A stretch of 64,000 bases of DNA from NCBI GenBank assembly GCA_937146805.1, contig CAKZRR010000017.1, forward strand, positions 186,001-250,000, written 5' to 3'. The translations under genes and the position numbers were made by a program. The notes under the pieces were generated by a model. That model did no database searches. It saw only the letters and a program-made list of their open reading frames with translations, and was not told the DNA's origin. Each line of letters opens with the position of its first letter. Within the stretch, counting starts at the first letter, position 1. This DNA comes from an uncultured Owenweeksia sp. (lineage in GTDB: Bacteria; Bacteroidota; Bacteroidia; Flavobacteriales; Schleiferiaceae). This document shows, piece after piece, positions 9,304 to 17,429 of this stretch.

Positions 9304-9317
9304 TTTTGCTAGCAAAA
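9304..9317. repeat. 14-bp perfect palindrome in the mscS/prc intergenic region
   Basis: TTTTGCTAGCAAAA is perfectly self-complementary and sits between the divergent mscS and protease genes, immediately upstream of the candidate mscS -7 element. It could be an operator half-site pair or may be chance in AT-rich DNA. Confidence 0.4.
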
Positions 9318-9395
9318 ATACATTAGGACTTTTATCTCATTTGTTAATTAAAACCTAAATTGGCCTTTATCTTAAGGCGGTCGGCAATCTGGCTG

Positions 9396-9404
9396 TAAAT
9401 TTGC
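9396..9404 (+). promoter_or_regulatory. Candidate -7 element for the tail-specific protease
   Basis: TAAATTTGC is a full match to TAnnTTTGY about 65 bp before the protease start. No convincing -33 TTG is seen at 17-23 bp. Confidence 0.4.
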
Positions 9405-9468
9405 AGTTAACCATTGGGCTTATTGTAGTAGTACACTTTTTTGAGCAGGGTTAAAGTCTATATAATTG

Positions 9469-11589
9469 ATGAAAATAATATTGATAATGAATAAGTGGAA
9501 GTACCTTTTGTTGGTAGCCGTAGTTGGATTGGCTGTTGGATTTTATTATCCAAGCGGAGATGGAGCGAAGAAGGATCAGGTAATCATGAATATGATTTAC
9601 TCGGTATTGAGTACCAACCATTTTTCACCAGCCGAAATTAATGACGATTATTCGGAGAAGGTTTTTGATGATTTTATTGAAAATATGGATTACAGTAAGC
9701 GCTTTTTATTGGCGGAAGATGTAAAAACATTGGGATTGAATCGTCATCAATTGGATGATGAATTACGTCAATCATCTATGAAGTTTTTTAATGAGGCATT
9801 GCTTGTTTATCAAAGTAGGTTTGAGCAATCAAAGGTCTATTACTCGGATATATTGGCTGAGCCATTTGATTTTACATTGAATGAGGACTACGAAACAGAT
9901 CCTGAGAAGCGCGATTTTGCGGGGAATGAAAAAGAGTTAAAGGAGCGTTGGCGCCTATATTTAAAGCAGCGTGTGCTGGTACGTATTGAGGAAGGTATGC
10001 ACGATCAGGCAGAGGCGTTGGCTAAGGAAGATACTAGTTTTAAAGTAAAAACTTTTGAAGAACGAGAAATAGCAGCACGTAAAAAGGAGTTGGAACTACA
10101 TCAAGATTGGTATAAGAACCTGGAAGACATGGAGCGCCTTGATTGGGTTGGCGTTTACATGAACACCTTTACCAATGTATATGATCCGCATACGCAGTAT
10201 TTTCCGCCTGAGCGAAAAGAAGATTTTGAAATAAGTATGACCGGCCAATTAGAAGGAATTGGTGCCCAGCTGCAGCAAAAAGGTGATTATGTAACCATTA
10301 CTAAGGTAATTACAGGAAGTGCTTGTTGGAAACAAGGCGATTTAGAAGTAGATGATAAAATATTAGCAGCGGCCCAAGAGGATGAAACGAACGATGAGGC
10401 GGTAGATATGGTGGGTATGACCGTACGCAAGGCCGTAAAGTATATTAGAGGAAAGAAGGGTACCGAAGTACGTCTTTGGGTGCAGAAGGTAGATGGCACC
10501 AAAATGTGGATACCGATTGTTAGGGATGTAGTAGAGTTGGAAGCCACTTTTGCTAAGTCGGCTGTATTGGGAGAGGGCAAAAACAAAGTGGGCTATATTA
10601 GGCTGCCTAAGTTTTATGTGAATTTTTACGGTGATGATAATCGAGATTGCGCAAAAGATGTGAAGGCCGAATTGGAGAAGCTGAAAGCAGAAAATGTGAG
10701 CAGTGTAATTTTAGACTTGCGTAATAACGGTGGAGGATCGCTGCAAAGCGTGATTGACATTGTAGGACTTTTTATTGATAAAGGACCGGTGGTGCAAGTA
10801 AAAGCACCGGGTAAATCACCACGTGTGTTAAAAGATGAAACCCCTGGTATTGTATATGATGGGCCGTTGGTGGTAATGGTAAATCAGTTTAGTGCTTCGG
10901 CTTCCGAAATTTTTGCAGCCGCCATTCAAGATTATAAGAGGGGTTTAATTATTGGGAGCAAATCTACCTTTGGTAAAGGAACCGTTCAAAATGTATTAGA
11001 TATGGATCGAGCGGTGAGCCTAGATTTTAATGATGTTAAACCATTGGGCGCGTTAAAGCTAACCATCCAAAAGTATTACCGTATTAACGGTGGTACGCCA
11101 CAACTCAAGGGGGTTACCCCCGAAATTATTTTGCCGGATAATTACAATTACATCGATTATGGCGAAAAAGAGCAAGATTACGCATTGCCTTATGATGAGA
11201 TTAATGCAGCTCAATACACTACCTGGAAAACGGGCGTAGAGAATTATGCAAATGCAGTATCAGCCAGTGCTACACGTATTAAAGGTAATGCTAAGTTTGA
11301 TTTAATTGACGAGTACGCTAAGTGGTTAAAAGAGGAACGTGATTTATCTATAATTAGCTTGAATTACGAGGCGTATAAAAAAGAACAGGCCGTATTTAGG
11401 GCGGAGTCTAAAAAGTATAAGAAGCTTAAAAAGAGCGATGTAGAGACGTTGGTAACGAGCAATAAAGCAGATGTGAAGATGTGGGAAGGAAGTGAAGAGA
11501 AGACAATTGAGCGTGATAAGTGGTTTAAATCTATTGCTAGGGATTTGTATTTACAAGAGGCAATATCGGTGGCCAACGATTTAGATTAA
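9469..11589 (+). CDS. Carboxy-terminal processing (tail-specific) protease, Prc type
   Basis: This is a periplasmic S41 serine protease that degrades or trims envelope proteins from their C termini. The 706-residue length and layout match Prc rather than the shorter CtpA. There is an N-terminal membrane/signal segment (about 10-27), a helical domain to about 240, a PDZ domain at about 255-345, the S41 core, and a DUF3340-type C-terminal region. The catalytic Ser lies in FSASASEIFAAA (about 474-485) and the Lys in STFGKGTVQ (near 503); substrate-site LRNNGGGS is near 418-425. I chose ATG 9469; a TTG directly before it (9466) and an ATG at 9487 are alternatives. An ABC permease gene follows by 20 bp. 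Confidence 0.92.
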   Translation: MKIILIMNKWKYLLLVAVVGLAVGFYYPSGDGAKKDQVIMNMIYSVLSTNHFSPAEINDDYSEKVFDDFIENMDYSKRFLLAEDVKTLGLNRHQLDDELRQSSMKFFNEALLVYQSRFEQSKVYYSDILAEPFDFTLNEDYETDPEKRDFAGNEKELKERWRLYLKQRVLVRIEEGMHDQAEALAKEDTSFKVKTFEEREIAARKKELELHQDWYKNLEDMERLDWVGVYMNTFTNVYDPHTQYFPPERKEDFEISMTGQLEGIGAQLQQKGDYVTITKVITGSACWKQGDLEVDDKILAAAQEDETNDEAVDMVGMTVRKAVKYIRGKKGTEVRLWVQKVDGTKMWIPIVRDVVELEATFAKSAVLGEGKNKVGYIRLPKFYVNFYGDDNRDCAKDVKAELEKLKAENVSSVILDLRNNGGGSLQSVIDIVGLFIDKGPVVQVKAPGKSPRVLKDETPGIVYDGPLVVMVNQFSASASEIFAAAIQDYKRGLIIGSKSTFGKGTVQNVLDMDRAVSLDFNDVKPLGALKLTIQKYYRINGGTPQLKGVTPEIILPDNYNYIDYGEKEQDYALPYDEINAAQYTTWKTGVENYANAVSASATRIKGNAKFDLIDEYAKWLKEERDLSIISLNYEAYKKEQAVFRAESKKYKKLKKSDVETLVTSNKADVKMWEGSEEKTIERDKWFKSIARDLYLQEAISVANDLD

Positions 11590-11609
11590 TGATATAAGAA
11601 GAAACCGCT

Positions 11610-12659
11610 TTGCTGCGAAAAATTTTCAAAAAACCACTGGGGGCCTTTGGTCTTATAATAATAGGTTCCGCCTTATTGCTGGCGTTGGGGGCCTATTTTT
11701 TAATGCCCGATGGTAGTCCAAATGCCAATCAAATGAATGTGGCCTTGGCAGGAAAAAAACCTGGTTTTAAGGTACAAGTGCTCCAGGTAACCACAAGCCC
11801 GGCCAAAACCAGTTTTTGGCATAGGGCGCTTTACGGCAAAGAGCCCTCTTATAAGGAAATAGCGGTAAGCGAAGCACAGCAAGAAGGTGAGGTTTTTGTG
11901 TACCACGAATACGTAGGTGAAGGTGCTCAAGGCATCGAAAAGCAAATTGCAATTGAAGATTTGTATCAACCCCAGTTGATTACTAAAACGTATTGGCTAG
12001 GCACCGATAAGTACGGCCGCGATCTATTAAGTCGACTGTTACTGGGTAGCCGTATTTCACTTTCGGTAGGTTTTGTATCTGTTTTTATTTCGTTGATTAT
12101 TGGTATTCCGTTAGGCGCAATTGCTGGTTTTTATGGTGGTTGGATTGATAATTTGGTAATGTGGTTTATCAATGTGGTTTGGTCTATACCTACCTTATTG
12201 CTGGTTATTGCCATCACCTTGGCTTTGGGTAAAGGTTTTTGGCAAGTATTTATAGCCGTAGGTTTTACTATGTGGGTAGAGGTGGCAAGAGTAGTACGCG
12301 GCCAAGTTTTAAGTACTAAGCAAAAGGAGTACGTACAAGCTGCTCAAGTGCTGGGTTTCTCCGATTTTAGAATAATTTTCAAGCATATCCTACCCAATGT
12401 TATGGCACCTGTAATTGTTATTTCGGCTGCCAATTTTGCGGCTGCTATACTTATAGAAAGCGGTTTGAGCTTTTTAGGAATTGGTGCCCAACCTCCAATG
12501 CCCAGTTGGGGAGGAATGATAAAAGATCATTACGCTTATTTGTTGGTAGACAAGGCTTACTTGGCTATGGTGCCGGGCATTGCCATTATGTTATTAGTGC
12601 TGGCCTTTATGATGTTGGGTAATACCTTACGGGATGTATTGGATGTAAGGAGAGTTTAA
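11610..12659 (+). CDS. ABC transporter permease, OppC/DppC family
   Basis: This 349-residue inner-membrane protein is a binding-protein-dependent permease of the oligopeptide type. One helix lies at about 13-31, and the remaining five are in the second half. The EAA coupling loop reads EYVQAAQVLGFSDFRIIFKHILPN. The segment YWLGTDKYGRDLLSRLLLGSRISL is the usual OppC entry, shown here from TDKYGRDLLSRLL. A long periplasmic insertion of about 90 residues sits between the first helix and this motif, as in YejE-type permeases. The start is TTG at 11610. No binding protein, partner permease or ATPase is adjacent, so the rest of the transporter is elsewhere. The 3' end overlaps the convergent aat gene by 4 bp. 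Confidence 0.85.
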   Translation: MLRKIFKKPLGAFGLIIIGSALLLALGAYFLMPDGSPNANQMNVALAGKKPGFKVQVLQVTTSPAKTSFWHRALYGKEPSYKEIAVSEAQQEGEVFVYHEYVGEGAQGIEKQIAIEDLYQPQLITKTYWLGTDKYGRDLLSRLLLGSRISLSVGFVSVFISLIIGIPLGAIAGFYGGWIDNLVMWFINVVWSIPTLLLVIAITLALGKGFWQVFIAVGFTMWVEVARVVRGQVLSTKQKEYVQAAQVLGFSDFRIIFKHILPNVMAPVIVISAANFAAAILIESGLSFLGIGAQPPMPSWGGMIKDHYAYLLVDKAYLAMVPGIAIMLLVLAFMMLGNTLRDVLDVRRV

Positions 12660-13351
12660 GAGTCCTTCAAAAAGCCACTCCAGTTACCTTTAATGGTATC
12701 GCCAAAATGGCTATTGTCGTTTATTTCTAAAAAAGAAGGGCGGTCTATTTCATAGGCGCCTAAGGAAGCTAAAAAGGAATTATACATTTGGCAATCAACA
12801 TAGGCAAAGTCTAGTTTTTCGAGCATAGAACACATGGCGGTAAAGGCCACTTTACTGGCGTTACTTACTTTAGAAAACATAGATTCACCGCTAAAAACGT
12901 TGCCTAAGGCTAACCCATACAAGCCTCCAACCAGTTCGTTGTTTTCCCAGCACTCAAAAGAGTGCGCCAAACCTTGGTGGTGTAATTCAATAAAACTGCT
13001 TTTTAAATCTTCGTTTATCCAAGTTCCATCTTGCCCTTGGCGGTTAATGTTTTGGCATTGATGAATGACTTCTTCAAAGGCCGTGTCAATTTTAATTTGA
13101 AATTTTTTGCGATTTAGAACATTCCGAAGGCTTTTAGAAATCTTTACTTCACGCGGTTTTAATACCATACGTTTTTCGGGGCACCACCATAAAATCGGTT
13201 CGCCTTCATTAAACCAAGGAAAGATACCCTGCTGGTAAGCCAATACAATTCGGTCAGCACTTAAGTCTCCACCAATGGCCACCACACCGTGCTCTTCAAA
13301 CTCGTTGGCAGGTGGAAACCAAAGTTCGGCTCCTAGCTGATAAACAGGCAT
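12656..13351 (-). CDS. aat: Leucyl/phenylalanyl-tRNA--protein transferase
   Basis: Aat transfers Leu or Phe from tRNA to N-terminal Arg or Lys of proteins, marking them for ClpS/ClpAP degradation in the N-end rule pathway. The 231-residue product has the family signatures FPPANEFEEHGVVAIGGDLS, seen here as GVVAIGGDL near residues 22-30, then GIFPWFNEGEPILWW and CPEKRMVL. The GNAT-like C-terminal half contains FSGESMFSKVSNASKVA and YVDCQMYNSFLASLGA. Its 3' end overlaps the oppC-like gene by 4 bp on the other strand. The flotillin gene lies 15 bp upstream on the same strand, so co-transcription with the flotillin/NfeD pair is possible. Confidence 0.95.
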   Translation of the reverse strand: MPVYQLGAELWFPPANEFEEHGVVAIGGDLSADRIVLAYQQGIFPWFNEGEPILWWCPEKRMVLKPREVKISKSLRNVLNRKKFQIKIDTAFEEVIHQCQNINRQGQDGTWINEDLKSSFIELHHQGLAHSFECWENNELVGGLYGLALGNVFSGESMFSKVSNASKVAFTAMCSMLEKLDFAYVDCQMYNSFLASLGAYEIDRPSFLEINDNSHFGDTIKGNWSGFLKDS

Positions 13352-13366
13352 AAATGGGTAAAATGT

Positions 13367-14932
13367 TTATTCTTTAACGTCAACATCATCTGCTTCCGTA
13401 TCACTCGAAAGGTCGGTGCTTGGGGCAGTTTCTTTGTCCTCATACAAATCCTTACCTCGTAAATAATCGGGTAATTTTAACCCAGCTTGGTTAAAGATGT
13501 CTTCCAATGGTGGTACGGATTTATACATTCCCGAAAGGAAATTAGCCGTGTTGGTGCCGCCACCATCTTTACCCAAAGAGTCCCAAACGGTCACTTTATC
13601 AATCTTAATATTCTTGATAGCTTCTACTTGTGATTTAATAATTTCTGGAAGTTTTTCAGCCATCAATAACATAAAGGCATCTCTTGGATCGCTGCCCGCA
13701 GCGCTTACTAATTCTCTAAAACCTTCTGCCTGTTTAGAAAGCAGCTCGTAGTTACCACGTGCTTCGGCTTCTAGTTTGGCGTAAATCGCATCCGCTTCCC
13801 CTTTGGCCATTCTACGCAATCTTTCGGCTTCCGCTTCGGCATCAATTTCTACTTTTTGTTTTTGAATACTAGTAGGAATTACAATATCGGCATACTGGCT
13901 GGCTTCATCTCTTTCACCACGTGCTCTTTCAGCAGTTTGTTGCGATTTATAAGCTTCTTCCAGTGCTTGCGCCTCTTTTACTTTTTCAGCGGCTACGGCT
14001 AAGCGAGTGGCTTCGGCTTGTGCTTCACGTCTTCCTGCATCTGAATTAGCAATGGCAATTTTAGCGGTATTTTCACCTTCTACTGCTCGGGCATTTGCAT
14101 CAGAGGTTTCGATACGTTCATTTTTTTGAGCATCGGCTTCTCCAATAGTAGCTTGGGCATTGGCGGCTGCCACTTCAATACGTTCCTTTTGAGTAGCGGC
14201 TGCTTCCCCAATATTGGCGCTCGCATTTGCCGCAGCTACTTCTACTCTTTCTTCTTGGTTGGCATTCGCCTGACCAATCGATCCATCTCTATTTTTTTCG
14301 GCTACACTTTGGCGGGCATCATTCACCGCTTTGGCAGCTGCTTCCTTACCTAAAGCCTCAATATAACCGCTCTCGTCCTTAATGTCAGTAACGTTTACGT
14401 TGATGAGCTTTAGTCCAATTTTTTTCAATTCGGCACCTACGTTAGAAGCCACATTGGCCAAAAATTTATCTCGGTTATTGTTAATTTCTTCAATATCCAT
14501 GGTGGCTACTACTAAGCGCAGCTGTCCAAAAATAATGTCCTTGGCTAAGTCGTGCACCTGCGTTTGATTTAAACCCAACAAACGTTCGGCAGCATTGTTC
14601 ATTACGCCTGGTTCGGTAGAAATACCCACGGTAAAACGAGAAGGAACATCTACTCTAATATTTTGGCGACTTAAGGCATTGGTCAAGTTTACTTCAATGG
14701 AAGTAGGGGTAAGATCTAAGAAGGCATAATCTTGAATAATGGGCCAAACAAAAGCGGCTCCACCATGAATACACCTGGCCGATAGATTGCCTTCTACATT
14801 ACTACCTACTTTTCCGTACACTACCAAAATACGATCTGAAGGGCAACGTTTGTAGCGCTTGATAAGTGAAAAGAAAAGGATGAAAACAAAGGCAAAACCC
14901 ACAACAATGGGGATTAAGAACATAGAACTCAT
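13367..14932 (-). CDS. Flotillin-like SPFH-domain membrane protein
   Basis: Flotillins are inner-membrane scaffold proteins of ordered lipid domains. The 521-residue product has one N-terminal membrane helix (about 5-23), an SPFH/band-7 domain to about 200, and a long Ala/Glu-rich coiled coil to about 400, ending in an acidic tail. Within the coiled coil, residues 219-284 form three tandem 22-residue repeats, each with IG near its start and an ER(I/V)E core. The upstream gene at 14941-15531 encodes an NfeD-like protein ending 8 bp before this start, the usual flotillin/NfeD operon. The layout resembles E. coli YqiK more than the short FloA. Phenotype cannot be predicted. Confidence 0.88.
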   Translation of the reverse strand: MSSMFLIPIVVGFAFVFILFFSLIKRYKRCPSDRILVVYGKVGSNVEGNLSARCIHGGAAFVWPIIQDYAFLDLTPTSIEVNLTNALSRQNIRVDVPSRFTVGISTEPGVMNNAAERLLGLNQTQVHDLAKDIIFGQLRLVVATMDIEEINNNRDKFLANVASNVGAELKKIGLKLINVNVTDIKDESGYIEALGKEAAAKAVNDARQSVAEKNRDGSIGQANANQEERVEVAAANASANIGEAAATQKERIEVAAANAQATIGEADAQKNERIETSDANARAVEGENTAKIAIANSDAGRREAQAEATRLAVAAEKVKEAQALEEAYKSQQTAERARGERDEASQYADIVIPTSIQKQKVEIDAEAEAERLRRMAKGEADAIYAKLEAEARGNYELLSKQAEGFRELVSAAGSDPRDAFMLLMAEKLPEIIKSQVEAIKNIKIDKVTVWDSLGKDGGGTNTANFLSGMYKSVPPLEDIFNQAGLKLPDYLRGKDLYEDKETAPSTDLSSDTEADDVDVKE

Positions 14933-14940
14933 AGGACTGT

Positions 14941-15531
14941 TTATTTAGTGTGGGTAGTTTTAACGAGCATTTTGCTCTGATCGATAACTTCAATTATTTC
15001 AATAATGGCTCCGGTAGGTATATCTTCCGTTTGATCTGTAAGGGCATCAAACTCACGTACCGAGCCTTGTAGTGTAAGTTGAATTTTTCCAAAGCCACCT
15101 CTAGCTCCCGGTATGCGCAGGTATGTTTCGCCAATTTTTCCTTCGGCTCTTTTAATTACCAAGGTGCCCGATTGTTTTAATTTAGAGATGTAATAAAACA
15201 ACGCAGCCATAATTACCATCATGGTTAAACCTGCAATAACTGAAATTAGAATCGTGGTATTAGTGCTGTAGCCTGAATCAATACCTCCGAGGCCTGTCCA
15301 TGCAAAAATGGTAAAAAAGGCCACTAAGTTTTTGAAAGTAAAAAACTGAAATCCGATACCGGGGTCGCCATCAACTTCTAAATCCGCATCGGCTACATCG
15401 CTATCCATATCTCCACCAATAAAGGTGGTAATAAGTAGAAAAATAAAAAGGAGTGAAGCAGGAATCGCTATTCCCCAGTAAATTTTTTCGATAGTTAGTA
15501 GGGCTTCCCACCAACTGCTTACATCAGTCAT
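14941..15531 (-). CDS. NfeD/YqiJ-like membrane protein partner of flotillin
   Basis: This 196-residue protein has three membrane helices (about 12-36, 65-88 and 92-116). A C-terminal OB-fold-like domain follows at about 125-190, with the segments GKIGETYLRIPGARGGFGKIQ, here cited as RIPGARGGFGKIQL, and PTGAIIEIIEVIDQSKMLV. This is the arrangement of YqiJ/NfeD-type proteins, whose OB-domain is thought to bind or regulate the SPFH partner. The gene ends 8 bp before the flotillin gene and is followed by it in one transcript. Family assignment rests on topology, OB-like strand pattern and context. Confidence 0.75.
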   Translation of the reverse strand: MTDVSSWWEALLTIEKIYWGIAIPASLLFIFLLITTFIGGDMDSDVADADLEVDGDPGIGFQFFTFKNLVAFFTIFAWTGLGGIDSGYSTNTTILISVIAGLTMMVIMAALFYYISKLKQSGTLVIKRAEGKIGETYLRIPGARGGFGKIQLTLQGSVREFDALTDQTEDIPTGAIIEIIEVIDQSKMLVKTTHTK

Positions 15532-15563
15532 ATATTTTTAGAAATTTTCGGTTCTAAAGATAT

Positions 15564-16946
15564 TCAAAAAATCATGAGAACTCCTACGAAAATGAGTATT
15601 CCTAATCCCATTAAAATGAGGGTGTAAGGAATAATCTCTTTGGCTTTTAAACCAGTAATAGCCAATAAAGGCAGCGCCCAAAAGGGTTGCAGCATATTAG
15701 TAAGTTGATCTCCATAGGCCAAGGCCATAATACTTTTAGGTAATGCAACGCCTAAATTTTGCGCGGCCGTAACCAAAATAGGCCCTTGTATAGCCCATTG
15801 GCCACCTCCACTGGGTACAAAAATATTTACCAGTCCAGCGCTAAATAAACTAAGTATAGGAAAGCTTTGTGGGCTAGCAATAGAAATAAAGTAATCGGAA
15901 ATTTGCTGAATAAGTCCACTAGAACTCATAATGCCCATTATACCAAAGTAGAGTGGAAACTGCACTAAAATGCCGCTGGCGCCCCCAATAGCATCATCAA
16001 GCGCTTTTAAAAAATTACGAATGTTTTGATGAAAAATTAAGCCTAAGCCCAGCAGGCTGAAGTTTAAAAAATTGAGCGTAATAAAACCAAAAGTGCTGGT
16101 GCTGCGCCAAGCCAAGCTAAAGCAATAGGCTAATATCAACAAGCCAAACAAGCTCCCCAGCCATTTAGTTTTATCCAACCTTTCTGCTCCGTGAGCGGTT
16201 TTATCTTCCGCAATAGCGGAAACAGTAAGAGACGGAAAGGTGGGCACTGCTTTGCTGCTGCGATGCGCCAACCATGCCAAGGAGCTAGGTAAAATAAGCA
16301 GCAATAAAATAGCCGCGCTAAAATTCATGCTCGAAAAAATAGTTTGATTAAAGGGAATGGAAGTAGGTAGCAGCGCCAGTTGACTTGGGTTTAAAATACC
16401 GCCCATAAGCTGGGTTAAGTGCCCCGGCTCAATTACTTTTACAGGAGCGCTACCCGATAGGCCGCCATGCCAAACCATAAGGCCCGAGTAGCCAGCGGCT
16501 CCTAACACGGCATAGTTTATTTTTAAGTTGTTACGGGCAAAATGCTCACCTGTTTTACGAGCTAGTATGGCGCCAAAAATTAAACCCAAACCCCAATTAA
16601 AAAAGGCCACCAGCAAGGTGCAAAAGCAAACGGTAAAGGCTGCCTGGGCAGGTGTTTTAAGGTAATTACTTAGGTGCTCAATAAACTGGCTTATAGGCTT
16701 GGCCAAAGCCAAGGTATGTCCCAGCACCAAAATCAACATCATTTGCAAGGCAAATACCAGTAAAGGAGCATTCCAAATACCTTGATACCAGTAATCCAAT
16801 ATTTGTAAAGGCTTGTTTGTATTTTCATTAAAATGCCCAAAAACGAAGGCTAAAACAAAGGTGAGCAGCGTAAGCAGCACCGCAATGGTAAAGGGGCTGG
16901 GTAGCAGTAAACGAAAGGCGCGTTCAAATTTTTCGGCAAACTTCAT
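15564..16946 (-). CDS. Short-chain fatty acid transporter, AtoE family
   Basis: The 460-residue integral membrane protein matches the AtoE family, which in E. coli takes up short-chain fatty acids such as acetoacetate and butyrate. About eleven hydrophobic helices span the whole length. Family motifs include FALQMMLILVLGHTLA, FNWGLGLIFGAILAR, and the late VPSGGGQWAIQGPI followed by YGDQLTNMLQPFWALP. It starts 16946 on the minus strand, downstream of a terminator belonging to the DUF3127 gene, so it is probably an independent unit. A 16-bp palindromic repeat (16206-16221) lies within the coding sequence. The exact substrate is inferred from family only. Confidence 0.85.
   Translation of the reverse strand: MKFAEKFERAFRLLLPSPFTIAVLLTLLTFVLAFVFGHFNENTNKPLQILDYWYQGIWNAPLLVFALQMMLILVLGHTLALAKPISQFIEHLSNYLKTPAQAAFTVCFCTLLVAFFNWGLGLIFGAILARKTGEHFARNNLKINYAVLGAAGYSGLMVWHGGLSGSAPVKVIEPGHLTQLMGGILNPSQLALLPTSIPFNQTIFSSMNFSAAILLLLILPSSLAWLAHRSSKAVPTFPSLTVSAIAEDKTAHGAERLDKTKWLGSLFGLLILAYCFSLAWRSTSTFGFITLNFLNFSLLGLGLIFHQNIRNFLKALDDAIGGASGILVQFPLYFGIMGIMSSSGLIQQISDYFISIASPQSFPILSLFSAGLVNIFVPSGGGQWAIQGPILVTAAQNLGVALPKSIMALAYGDQLTNMLQPFWALPLLAITGLKAKEIIPYTLILMGLGILIFVGVLMIF
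16206..16221. repeat. Short palindromic repeat, AATA-loop type, inside atoE-like gene
   Basis: TTCCGCAATAGCGGAA forms a perfect 6-bp stem with an AATA loop. A 15-bp version lacking one G recurs at 61686-61700 inside nhaD, where it is read in a different codon frame. Confidence 0.55.
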
Positions 16947-16998
16947 GGGGCTAAGCTAAAAATAGAAAGGCAAGAAAGAAACCCCGATCTCTTAAAAC

Positions 16999-17036
16999 AA
17001 ACAAGCCCCTTTAAATTTATTTAAAGAGGCTTGTTT
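16999..17036 (-). terminator. Rho-independent terminator after the DUF3127 gene
   Basis: A 17-bp stem (with one G-U pair on the minus strand) and a 4-nt loop lies 15 bp past the DUF3127 stop. On the minus strand it is followed by TTGTTTT. It separates this gene from the atoE-like gene. Confidence 0.8.
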
Positions 17037-17051
17037 TTAAACGTTTTGTGC

Positions 17052-17414
17052 TTAAAAAGGAAGGTCATCATCCTCTTCTGCCAAAGGCGGCATACTAGCA
17101 GCCGGTGGGGCTGGAGCAGCAGCTGGAGCAGCTTGTGCAGCGGCAGCACCTTCAATTCTCCATCCGTGAATAGAGTTAAAATACTTTACTTCACCTTGTG
17201 GCGAAGTCCATTCGCGGCCACGCAAATTAATGCCAATGGTAATTTTATCACCTACTTTGTAAGCATCCAATAAGCTGGTTTTGTCTTGTACAAATTCTAC
17301 CAAAACGTGCTGTGGGTATTGCTCTTCGGTGGTTACTACTACCTCACGCTTACGAAAAGAATCGGTTACGTTTTTGGTTTCGTCTAGTTTTTTAATAATT
17401 CCGGTTAATTCCAT
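17052..17414 (-). CDS. DUF3127 OB-fold protein with SSB-like C-terminal tip
   Basis: The 120-residue product has an N-terminal DUF3127 domain (about 1-88), an OB-fold-like domain widespread in Bacteroidota, with the segments LTGIIKKLDETKNVTDSF and FNSIHGWRIEGA. A low-complexity Ala/Pro linker covers about 88-107. The last residues are PPLAEEDDDLPF. This acidic, proline-phenylalanine-ending tip is nearly the same as that of single-stranded DNA-binding protein (DDDIPF in E. coli), which recruits repair and replication proteins. OB-fold, linker and tip together suggest an SSB-like DNA-binding role, though the core is not a canonical SSB. The gene has its own terminator, and the flavin reductase-like gene lies 15 bp upstream. 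Confidence 0.8.
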   Translation of the reverse strand: MELTGIIKKLDETKNVTDSFRKREVVVTTEEQYPQHVLVEFVQDKTSLLDAYKVGDKITIGINLRGREWTSPQGEVKYFNSIHGWRIEGAAAAQAAPAAAPAPPAASMPPLAEEDDDLPF

Positions 17415-17429
17415 TTTTTTTTGATTTGT

